From: Hydractinia symbiolongicarpus
Lineage: Eukaryota; Cnidaria; Hydrozoa; Anthoathecata; Hydractiniidae
Assembly (NCBI RefSeq): GCF_029227915.1
Contig: NC_079877.1
Span: 18,935,851-18,999,850 of the forward strand
Direction: 5' to 3'
DNA: 64,000 bases
Position 1 is the first letter of the stretch, and every line of letters starts with the position of its first letter. A program made the position numbers and the translations under genes. Of the stretch, positions 52,701 to 64,000 are shown piece after piece. The notes under the pieces are model-generated. The model was not told the DNA's origin. It saw only the letters and a program-made list of their open reading frames with translations, and did no database searches.

Positions 52701-55700
52701 TTTATTAGGCGGCAAAAGGCCATAGTACGGCTTTTAGGAAGCTTTGCACGTAGTTGATGGTGATACAAGGCCATGACGCCAAGAAAACCGACTTGGAACG
52801 TTGTAGTCCATTGAGACTGAAAGGTCTAGACCAATGATACCATGAGGAGGCTCGTGGAAATACTTGATTTCGTGTAAGGCCTTTATTAGGCGGCAAGAGG
52901 CCATAGTACGGCTTTTAGAAGGCTGTGCACATATTTGACGGTGATAAAAGGCCATGGCTGCAAGGAAAACGAATTGGCGCGTTGCAGTCCATTGAGAATG
53001 AAAGGACCAGACCAATGATACAATGCGCAGGCCTCTGGAAATACTTGATTTCGTGTAAGGCCTTTATTAGGCGGCAAGAGGCCATAGTGCGGCTTTTAGA
53101 AGGCTATGCACATATTTGACGGTGATAAAAGGCCATGGCTATAAGGAAAACGAATTGGCACGTTGCAGTCCATTAAGAATGAAAGGACTAGACCAATGAT
53201 ACCATTCGCAGGCTTGTGGAACCACGTAATTTACGTGTAAGGCCTTTATTAGGCTGCAAAGCCATATTACCCCTTTTAGAAGGCTATGCACGTAGTTAAC
53301 GGTGATATAAGGGCATGGTGCCAAGGAAAACGACCTGGCACGATGCAGTCCATTGAGAATGAAAGGACTAGACCAATGGCAAGCTGCGCGAACACGTGGA
53401 ACAACGTAATTCACGTGTAAGGCCTTAATTATGTCGTAAAAGACCATATTACGGCTTTTAGAAGGCCATGCACGTAGTGGACGATGATAAAAGGCCATGG
53501 CGCCAAGGAAAACGACTTGGCACGTTGCAGTCCATTGAGAATGAAAGGACTAGACCAATGATACCATGCGCAGGCTTGTGGAACCACGTAATTTACGTGT
53601 GAGGACTTAATTAGGCCGCAAAAAGCCATAATACGGCTTCTAGAAAGCTTTGCACGTAGTTGATGGTGATATAAGGCCATGACGCCAAGGAAACCGACTT
53701 GGAACGCTGTAGTCCATTGAGACTGAATGGTCTAGACCAATGATACCATCAGCAGGCTCGTGGAACTAAGTGATTAACGTGTAAGGCCTTTATTAGGCGG
53801 CAAAAGGCCATAGTACGGCTTTTAGGAAGCTTTGCACGTAGTTGATGGTGATACAAGGCCATGACGCCAAGAAAACCGACTTGGAACGTTGTAGTCCATT
53901 GAGACTGAAGGGTCTAGACCAATGATACCATGAGCAGGCTCGTGGAAATACTTGATTTCCTGTAAGGCCTTTATTAGGCGGCAAGAGGCCATAGTACGGC
54001 TTTTAGATGGCTGTGCACATATTTGACGGTGATAAAAGGCCATGGCTGCAAGGAAAACGAATTGGCGCGTTGCAGTCCATTGAGAATGAAAGGACCAGAC
54101 CAATGATACAATGCGCAGGCCTCTGGAAATACTTGATTTCGTGTAAGGCCTTTATTAGGCGGCAAGAGACCATAGTGCGGCTTTTAGAAGGCTATGCACA
54201 TATTTGACGGTGATAAAAGGCCATGGCTATAAGGAAAACGAATTGGCACGTTGCAGTCCATTGAGAATGAAAGGACTAGACCAATGATACCATTCGCAGG
54301 CTTGTAGAACCACGTAATTTACGTGTAAGGTCTTTATTAGGCCGCAAAGCCATATTACCCCTTTTAGAAGGCTATGCACGTAGTTAACGGTGATATAAGG
54401 GCATGGCGCCAAGGAAAACGACTTGGCACGATGCAGTCCATTGAGAATGAAAGGACTAGACCAATGGCAAGCTGCGCGAACACGTGGAACAACGTAATTC
54501 ACGTGTAAGGCCTTAATTATGTCGTAAAAGACCATATTACGGCTTTTAGAAGGCCATGCACGTAGTGGACGATGATAAAAGGCCATGGCGCCAAGGAAAA
54601 CGACTTGGCACGTTGCAGTCCATTGAGAATGAAAGGACCAGACCAATGATACAATGCGCAGGCCTTTGGAAATACTTGATTTCGTGTAAGGCCTTTATTA
54701 GGCGGCAAGAGGCCATAGTGCGGCTTTTAGAAGGCTATGCACATATTTGACGGTGATAAAAGGCCATGGCTATAAGGAAAACGAATTGGCACGTTGCAGT
54801 CCATTGAGAATGAAAGGACTAGACCAATGATACCATGCGCAGGCTTGTGGAACCACGTAATTTACGTGTAAGGCCTTTATTAGGCCGCAAAGCCATATTA
54901 CCCCTTTTAGAAGGCTATGCACGTAGTTAACGGTGATATAAGGGCATGGCGCCAAGGAAAACGACTTGGCACGATGCAGTCCATTGAGAATGAAAGGACT
55001 AGACCAATGGCAAGCTGCGCGAACACGTGGAACAACGTAATTCACGTGTAAGGCCTTAATTATGTCGTAAAAGACCATATTACGGCTTTTAGAAGGCCAT
55101 GCACGTAGTGGACGATGATAAAAGGCCATGGCGCCAAGGAAAACGACTTGGCACGTTGCAGTCCATTGAGAATGAAAGGACTAGACCAATGATACCATGC
55201 GCAGGCTTGTGGAACCACGTAATTTACGTGTGAGGCCTTTATTAGGCCGCAAAGCCATATTACCCCTTTTAGAAGGCTATGCACGTAGTTGACGGTGATA
55301 TAAGGGCATGGCGCCAAGGTAAATGACTTTGGACGATGTAGTCCTTTGAGACTGAGAGAACTAGACCAATAGCAAGCTGCGCGAACACGTGGAACAACGT
55401 ACTTCACGTGTGAGGCCTTAATTAGGCCGCAAAAAGCCATAATACGGCTTCTAGAAAGCTTTGCACGTAGTTAATGGTGATATAAGGCCATGACGCCAAG
55501 GAAACCGACTTGGAACGCTGTAGTCCATTGAGACTGAATGGTCTAGACCAATGATACCATCAGCAGGCTCGTGGAACTAAGCTATTAACGTGTAAGGCCT
55601 TTATTAGGCGGCAAAAGGCCATAGTACGGCTTTTAGGAAGCTTTGCACGTAGTTGATGGTGATACAAGGCCATGACGCCAAGAAAACCGACTTGGAACGT

Positions 55701-58700
55701 TGTAGTCCATTGAGACTGAAGGGTCTAGACCAATGATACCATGAGCAGGCTCGTGGAAATACTTGATTTCGTGTAAGGCCTTTATTAGGCGGCAAGAGGC
55801 CATAGTACGGCTTTTAGAAGGCTGTGCACATATTTGACGGTGATAAAAGGCCATGGCTGCAAGGAAAACGAATTGGCGCGTTGCAGTCCATTGAGAATGA
55901 AAGGACTAGACCAATGATACCATGCGCAGGCTTGTGGAACCACGTAATTTACGTGTGATGCCTTTATTAGGCCGCAAAGCCATATTACCCCTTTTAGAAG
56001 GCTATGCACGTAGTTGACGGTGATATAAGGGCATGGCGCCAAGGCAAATGACTTTGGACGATGTAGTCCTTTGAGACTGAGAGAACTAGACCAATAGCAA
56101 GCTGCGCGGACATGTGGAACCACGTAATTCACGTGTAAAGCCTTAATTAGGCCGCACCGACCGACTTGGAACGTTGTAGTCCATTGAGACTGAATGGTCT
56201 AGACCATTGATACCATGAGCAGGGTCGTGGAACTAAGTGATTAACGTGTAAGGCCTTTATTAGGCGGCAAGAGGCCATAGTACGGCTTTTAGAAGGCTAT
56301 GTTCGTAGTTGACGTTGATATAAGGCAATGGCGTCATGGAAAACGACTTGGGACGTTGTAGATCATTAAGACTGCAAGGACTAAACCCATGGCAACCTGT
56401 GCGGACCCGTGGAACCACGTATTTTAAGTGTAGGGCCTTAATTATGTCGTAAAAGCCCATATTACTGCTTTTAGAAGGCTATGCACGTAGTTGACGGAGA
56501 GAAAAGGCCATGGCGGCAAGGAAAACGACTTGGCACGTTGCGGTCCATTAAGAATGAAGGGACTAGACCAATGATACCATGCGCAGGCTTGTGGAACCAC
56601 GTAATTTACGTGTAAGGCCTTTATTAGGCCGCAAAAGCCATATTACGGCTTTTAGATGGCTATGCACGTAGTTGAAGGTGATATAAGGGCATGGCGCCAA
56701 GGCAAATGACTTTGGACGATGTAGTCCTTTAAGACTGAGAGAACTAGACCAATAGGAAGCTGCGCGGACATGTGGAACCACGTAATTCACGTGTAAGGCC
56801 TTAATTAGGCCGCAAAAAGCCATAATACTGCTTTTAGAAAGCTTTGCACGTAGTTGATGGTGATACAAGGCCATGACGCCAAGGAAACCGACTTGGAACG
56901 TTGTAGTCCATTGAGACTGAAAGGTCTAGACCAATGATGCCATGAGCAGTCTCGTGGAACTAAGTGATTAACGTGTAAGGCTTTTATTAGGCGGCAAGAG
57001 GCCATAGTACGGCTTTTAGAAGGCTATGCAAGCAGTTGCCGGTGGTATAAGGGCATGGCGTCAAAGAAAACGACTTGGGACGTTGTAGTCCATTGAGACT
57101 GCAGGGACTAGACCAATGGCAAGCTGTGCGAAGACATGGAACCACGTAATTCACGTGTAAGGTTTTTATTAGGGCGCAAAGCCATATTACGGCTTTTAGA
57201 AGGCTATGCACGTAGTTAGCGGTGATATAAGGGCATGGCGCCAAGGAAAACGACTTGGGACGATGCAGTCCATTAAGAATGAAAGGACTAGACCAATGAT
57301 ACCTTGCCCAGGCTTGTGGAACCAGGTAATTTACGTGTAAGGCCTTAATTGGGCTGCAAAAGCCGTACTACGGCTTGTCGAAGGCTATGCAAGCAGTTGA
57401 CGGTATTATAAGGGCATGGCGTCAAAAAAAAACGACTAAGGATGTTGTAGTCCATTGAGACTGCAAGGACTAGACGAATGGTACCATGCGCAGACTGGTG
57501 GAAATACGTGATTTTCGTGTAAGGCCTTTATTAGGCGGCAAAAATCCATATTACGGCTTTTAGTAGGCTATGCACGTAGTTGACATTGATATAAGGCAAT
57601 GGCGCCATGGAAAACGACTTGGGACGTTGTAGATCATTAAGACTGCAAGGACTAAACCCATGGCAAGCTGTGCGAACACGTGGAACAACGTAATTCACGT
57701 GTAAGGCCTTAATTATATCGTAAAAGACCATATTACGGCTTTTAGAAGGCCATGCACGTAGTGGACGATGATAAAAGGCCATGGCGCCAAGGAAAACGAC
57801 TTGGCACGTTGCAGTCCATTGAGAATGAAAGGACCAGACCAATGATACAATGCGCAGGCCTCTGGAAATACTTGATTTCGTGTAAGGCCTTTATTAGGCG
57901 GCAAGAGGCCATAGTACGGCTTTTAGAAGGCTGTGCACATATTTGACGGTGATAAAAGGCCATGGCTGCAAGGAAAACGAATTGGCGCGTTGCAGTCCAT
58001 TGAGAATGAAAGGACTAGACCAATGATACCATGCGCAGGCTTGTGGAACCACGTAATTTACGTGTGATGCCTTTATTAGGCCGCAAAGCCATATTACCCC
58101 TTTTAGAAGGCTATGCACGTAGTTGACGGTGATATAAGGGCATGGCGCCAAGGCAAATGACTTTGGACGATGTAGTCCTTTGAGACTGAGAGAACTAGAC
58201 CAATAGCAAGCTGCGCGGACATGTGGAACCACGTAATTCCCGTGTAAAGCGTTAATTAGGCCGCAAAAAGCCATAATACGGCTTCTAGAAAGCTTTGCAC
58301 GTAGTTGATGGTGATATAAGGCCATGACGCCAAGGAAACCGACTTGGAACGTTGTAGTCCATTGAGTCTGAATGGTCTAGACCAATGATACCATGAGCAG
58401 GGTCGTGGAACTAAGTGATTAACGTGTAAGGCCTTTATTAGGCGGCAAGAGGCCATAGTACGGCTTTTAGAAGGCTATGCACGTAGTTAGCGGTGATATA
58501 AGGGCATGGCGACAAGGAAAACGACTTGGCACGATGCAGTCCATTGAGAATGAAAGGACTAGACCAATGATACCTTGCCCAGGCTTGTGGAACCACGTAA
58601 TTTTCGTGTAAGGCCTTAATTGGGCTACAAAAGGCCATACTACGGATTGTCGAAGGCTATGCAAGCAGTTGACGGTGATATAAGGGCATGGCGTCAAAAA

Positions 58701-61700
58701 AAAACGACTAAGGACGTTGTAGTCCATTGTGACTGCAAGGACTAGACGAATGGCACCATGCGCAGACTCGTGGAAATACGTGATTTTCGTGTAAGGCCTT
58801 TATTAGGCGGCAAAAATCCATATTACGGCTTTTAGTAGGCTATGCACGTAGTTGACGTTGATATAAGGCAATGGCGCCATGGAAAACGACTTGGGACGTT
58901 GTAGATCATTAAGACTGCAAGTACTAAACCCATGGCAACTGTGAAGACCCGTGGAACCACGTATTTTAAGTGTAGGGCCTTAATTATGTCGTAAAAGACC
59001 ATAGTACGGCTTTTAGAAGGCCATGCACTTAGTGGACGATGATAAAAGGCCATGGAGCCAAGGTAAACGACTTGGCATGATCCAGTCCATTGAGAATGAA
59101 AGGACTAGACCAATGGCAAGCTGCGCGAACACGTGGAACAACGTAATTCACGTGTAAGGCCTTAATTATATCGTAAAAGACCATATTACGGCTTTTAGAA
59201 GGCCATGCACGTAGTGGACGATGATAAAAGGCCATGGCGCCAAGGCAAATGACTTTGGACGATGTAGTCCTTTGAAACTGAGAGAACTAGACCAATAGGA
59301 AGCTGCGCGGACCTGTGGAACCACGTAATTCACGTGTAAAGCCTTAATTAGGCCGCAAAAAGCCATAATACGGCTTTTAGAAAGTTTTGCACGTAGTTGA
59401 TGGTGATACAAGGCCATGACGCCAAGAACCCGACTTGGAACGTTGTAGTCCATTGAGACTGAAAGGTCTAGACCAATGATACCATGAGCAGTCTCGTGGA
59501 ACTAAGTGATTAACGCGTAAGGCTTTTATTAGGCAGCAAGAAGCCATAGTACGGCTTTTAGAAGGCTATGCTCGTAGTTGACGTTGATATAAGGCAATGG
59601 CGCCATGGAAAACGACTTGGGACGTTGTAGATCATTAAGACTGCAAGGACTAAACCCATGGCAACTGTGCAGACCCGTGGAACCACGTATTTTAAGTGTA
59701 GGGCCTTAATTATGTCGGAAAAGACCATAGTACGGCTTTTAGAAGGCCATGCACTTAGTGGACGATGATAAAAGGCCATGGAGCCAAGGTAAACGACTTG
59801 GGACGTTGTAGATCATTAAGACTGCAAGGACTACACCCATGGCAACCTGTGCGGACCCGTGGAACCACGTATTTTAAGTGTATGGCCTTAATTATGTCGT
59901 AAAAGACCATATTACGGCTTTTAGAAGGCCATGCACGTAGTGGACGATGATAAAAGGCCATGGCGCCAAGGAAAACGACTTGGCACGTTGCAGTCCATTG
60001 AGAATGAAAGGACCAGACCAATGATACAATGCACAGGCCTCTGGAAATACTTGATTTCGTGTAAGGCCTTTATTAGGCGGCAAGAGGCCATAGTACGGCT
60101 TTTAGAAGGCTGTGCACATATTTGACGGTGATAAAAGGCCATGGCTGCAAGGAAAACGAATTGGCGCGTTGCAGTCCATTGAGAATGAAAGGACTAGACC
60201 AATGATACCATGCGCAGGCTTGTGGAACCACGTAATTTACGTGTGATGCCTTTATTAGGCCGCAAAGCCATATTACCCCTTTTAGAAGGCTATGCACGTA
60301 GTTGACGGTGATATAAGGGCATGGCGCCAAGGCAAATGACTTTGGACGATGTAATCCTTTGAGACTGAGAGAACTAGACCAATAGCAAGCTGCGCGGACA
60401 TGTGGAACCACGTAATTCCCGTGTAAAGCCTTAATTAGGCCGCAAAAAGCCATAATACGGCTTCTAGAAAGCTTTGCACGTAGTTGATGGTGATATAAGG
60501 CCATGACGCCAAGGAAACCGACTTGGAACGTTGTAGTCCATTGAGATTGAATGGTCTAGACCAATGATACCATAAGCAGGGTCGTGGAACTAAGTGATTA
60601 ACGTGTAAGGCCTTTATTAGGCGGCAAGAGGCCATAGTACGGCTTTTAGAAGGCTATGTTCGTAGTTGACGTTGATATAAGGCAATGGCGCCATGGAAAA
60701 CGACTTGGGACGTTCTAGATCATTAAGACTGCAAGGACTACACCCATGGCAACCTGTGCGGACCCGTGGAACCACGTATTTTAAGTGTATGGCCTTAATT
60801 ATGTCGTAAGAGACCATATTACTGCTTTTAGAAGGCTATGCACGTAGTTGACGGAGAGAAAAGGCCATGGCGGCAAGGAAAACGACTTGGCACGTTGCGG
60901 TCCATTGAGAATGAAGGGACTAGACCAATGATACCATGCGCAGGCTTGTGGAACCACGTAATTTACGTATAAGGCCTTTATTAGGCCGCAAAAGCCATAT
61001 TACGGCTTTTAGAAGGCTATGCACGTAGTTGACGGTGATATAAGGGCATGGCGCCAAGGCAAATGACTTTGGACGATGTAGTCCTTTGAGACTGAGAGAA
61101 CTAGACCAATGATACAATGCACAGGCCTCTGGAAATACTTGATTTCGTGTAAGGCCTTTATTAGGCGGCAAGAGGCCATAGTACGGCTTTTAGAAGGCTG
61201 TGCACATATTTGACGGTGATAAAAGGCCATGGCTGCAAGGAAAACGAATTGGCGCGTTGCAGTCCATTGAGAATGAAAGGACTAGACCAATGATACCATG
61301 CGCAGGCTTGTGGAACCACGTAATTTACGTGTGATGCCTTTATTAGGCCGCAAAGCCATATTACCCCTTTTAGAAGGCTATGCACGTAGTTGACGGTGAT
61401 ATAAGGGCATGGCGCCAAGGCAAATGACTTTGGACGATGTAATCCTTTGAGACTGAGAGAACTAGACCAATAGCAAGCTGCGCGGACATGTGGAACCACG
61501 TAATTCCCGTGTAAAGCCTTAATTAGGCCGCAAAAAGCCATAATACGGCTTCTAGAAAGCTTTGCACGTAGTTGATGGTGATATAAGGCCATGACGCCAA
61601 GGAAACCGACTTGGAACGTTGTAGTCCATTGAGATTGAATGGTCTAGACCAATGATACCATAAGCAGGGTCGTGGAACTAAGTGATTAACGTGTAAGGCC

Positions 61701-64000
61701 TTTATTAGGCGGCAAGAGGCCATAGTACGGCTTTTAGAAGGCTATGTTCGTAGTTGACGTTGATATAAGGCAATGGCGCCATGGAAAACGACTTGGGACG
61801 TTGTAGATCATTAAGACTGCAAGGACTACACCCATGGCAACCTGTGCGGACCCGTGGAACCACGTATTTTAAGTGTATGGCCTTAATTATGTCGTAAAAG
61901 ACCATATTGCTGCTTTTAGAAGGCTATGCACGTAGTTGACGGAGAGAAAAGGCCATGGCGGCAAGGACAACGACTTGGCACGTTGCGGTCCATTGAGAAT
62001 GAAGGGACTAGACCAATGATACCATGCGCAGGCTTGTGGAACCACGTAATTTACGTATAAGGCCTTTATTAGGCTGCAAAAGCCATATTACGGCTTTTAG
62101 AAGGCTATGCACGTAGTTGACGGTGATATAAGGGCATGGCGCCAAGGCAAATGACTTTGGACGATGTAGTCCTTTGAGACTGAGAGAACTAGACCAATAG
62201 GAAGCTGCGCGGACATGTGGAACCACGTAATTCACGTGTAAGGCCTTAATTAGGCCACAAAAAGCCATAATACTGCTTTTAGAAAGCTTTGCACGTAGTT
62301 GATGGTGATACAAGGCCATGACGCCAAGGAAACCGACTTGGAACGTTGTAGTCCATTGAGACTGAAAGGTCTAGACCAATGATGCCATGAGCAGTCTCGT
62401 GGAACTAAGTGATTAACGTGTAAGGCTTTTATTAGGCGGCAAGAGGCCATAGTACGGCTTTTAGAAGGCTGTGCACATATTTGACGGTGATAAAAGGCCA
62501 TGGCTGCAAGGAAAACGAATTGGCGCGTTGCAGTCCATTGAGAATGAAAGGACTAGACCAATGATACCATGCGCAGGCTTGTGGAACCACGTAATTTACG
62601 TGTGATGCCTTTATTAGGCCGCAAAGCCATATTACCCCTTTTAGAAGGCTATGCACGTAGTTGACGGTGATATAAGGGCATGGCGCCAAGGCAAATGACT
62701 TTGGACGATGTAGTCCTTTGAGACTGATAGAACTAGACCAATAGCAAGCTGCGCGGACATGTGGAACCACGTAATTCCCGTGTAAAGCGTTAATTAGGCC
62801 GCAAAAAGCCATAATACGGCTTCTAGAAAGCTTTGCACGTAGTTGATGGTGATATAAGGCCATGACGCCAAGGAAACCGACTTGGAACGTTGTAGTCCAT
62901 TGAGTCTGAATGGTCTAGACCAATGATACCATGAGCAGGGTCGTGGAACTAAGTGATTAACGTGTAAGGCCTTTATTAGGCGGCAAGAGGCCATAGTACG
63001 GCTTTTAGAAGGCTATGCAAGCAGTTGCCGGTGGTATAAGGGCATGGCGTCAAAGAAAGCGACTTGGGACGTTGTAGTCTATTGAGACTGCAAGGACTAG
63101 AATAATGGCAAGCTGTGCGAAGACATGGAACCACGTAATTCACGTGTAAGGTTTTTATTAGGGCGCAAAGCCATATTACGGCTTTTAGAAGGCTATGCAC
63201 GTAGTTAGCGGTGATATAAGGGCATGGCGACAAGGAAAACGACTTGGCACGATGCAATCCATTGAGAATGAAAGGACTAGACCAATGATACCTTGCCCAG
63301 GCTTGTGGAACCACGTAATTTTCGTGTAAGGCCTTAATTGGGCTACAAAAGGCCATACTACGGCTTGTCGAAGGCTATGCAAGCAGTTGACGGTGATATA
63401 AGGGCATGGCGTCAAAAAAAAACGACTAAGGACGTTGTAGTCCATTGTGACTGCAAGGATTAGACGAATGGCACCATGCGCAGACTCGTGGAAATACGTG
63501 ATTTTCGTGTAAGGCCTTTATTAGGCGGCAAAAATCCATATTACGGCTTTTAGTAGGCTATGCACGTAGTTGACGTTGATATAAGGCAATGGCGCCATGG
63601 AAAACGACTTGGGACGTTGTAGATCATTAAGACTGCAAGTACTAAACCCATGGCAACTGTGAAGACCCGTGGAACCACGTATTTTAAGTGTAGGGCCTTA
63701 ATTATGTCGTAAAAGACCATAGTACGGCTTTTAGAAGGCCATGCACTTAGTGGACGATGATAAAAGGCCATGGAGCCAAGGTAAACGACTTGGCATGATG
63801 CAGTCTATTGAGAATGAAAGGACTAGACCAATGGCAAGCTGCGCGAACACGTGGAACAACGTAATTCACGTGTAAGGCCTTAATTATATCGTAAAAGACC
63901 ATATTACGGCTTTTAGAAGGCCATGCACGTAGTGGACGATGATAAAAGGCCATGGCGCCAAGGTAAACGACTTGGCATGATGCAGTCCATTGAGAATGAA
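46780..64000. repeat. Satellite array, monomer about 181 bp, higher-order organised
   Basis: The word GTGTAAGGCC recurs at spacings of 180-182 bases (46901, 47083, 47263, 47445 and onward) to the end of the window, giving about 95 monomers. Each has three adjacent dyads, for example at 50141-50195: CACGTAATTCACGTG, GCCTTAATTAGGC and AAGCCATAATACGGCTT. A higher-order period of 1088 bases (six monomers) is clear between 51.6 and 54.9 kb and again near 60.1-61.6 kb; a block near 57.9-59.2 kb recurs about 4538-4718 bases later. A deletion of about 75 bases interrupts a monomer at 56156 and a small one occurs near 49710. Short minus-strand ORFs in the array are by-products of the repeat. Confidence 0.95.

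Noticed and set aside
46915-63953. Dozens of 60-143 codon minus-strand ORFs and 64-codon plus-strand ORFs in the satellite
   Set aside because: The repeat period is about 181 bases, not a multiple of three, so the same peptides reappear in shifting frames. No domains, splice signals or start context support them.
46780-64000. CRISPR-like array
   Set aside because: The repeats are contiguous 181-bp monomers without unique spacers, in eukaryotic DNA.

Overview
The window reads as nuclear DNA of an early-branching animal, most likely a cnidarian (inferred from gene and repeat content; no species is assigned). It has an AT-rich background, genes split by GT-AG introns, an Integrator subunit 6 gene, a SOX gene, a RAG1 N-terminal-like gene and many eukaryotic transposons.

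1-12.4 kb: an integrated, capsid-bearing Polinton/adintovirus-like element, visibly more GC-rich than its surroundings and built of close-packed intronless genes on both strands. It carries an A32-type packaging ATPase, a DD35E retroviral-type integrase, a probable major capsid protein, a BRO-N protein, an OB-fold-like protein, a SAP-like protein, a 12-unit ankyrin protein and several small membrane or coiled-coil proteins. No DNA polymerase is visible, and the left end lies outside the window. Four genes are broken (internal stops or frame breaks), so this copy is a fossil, although the integrase and ATPase frames are open. Two features run through it: an AATAAA-ATG start motif, and a roughly 28-bp repeat that sits both between genes and, always in one frame, inside proteins as D-R-L-A-A-x-Q-E-Q.

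12.4-22 kb: the 3' exons of an unidentified gene (13.9-14.8 kb), a pogo/Tigger-like DNA transposon with TA duplications (15474-17585) and a single-exon RAG1 N-terminal-like RING gene enclosed by inverted repeats (17951-19519).

22.1-36.9 kb: a complete Integrator complex subunit 6 (INTS6) gene on the plus strand, for which I trace 18 coding exons. Its introns hold a tRNA-Glu-like sequence, a decayed LINE, a tRNA-derived SINE and a near-perfect 171-bp palindrome.

37-46.8 kb: repeat-rich DNA, a SOX-family HMG-box gene (39971-41242), a second SINE copy, an integrase fragment, degenerate tandem repeats and a foldback element with 395-bp inverted repeats.

46.8-64 kb: one continuous satellite array of about 181-bp monomers (roughly 95 copies) with 1088-bp and about 4.5-kb higher-order periods, running off the end of the window.
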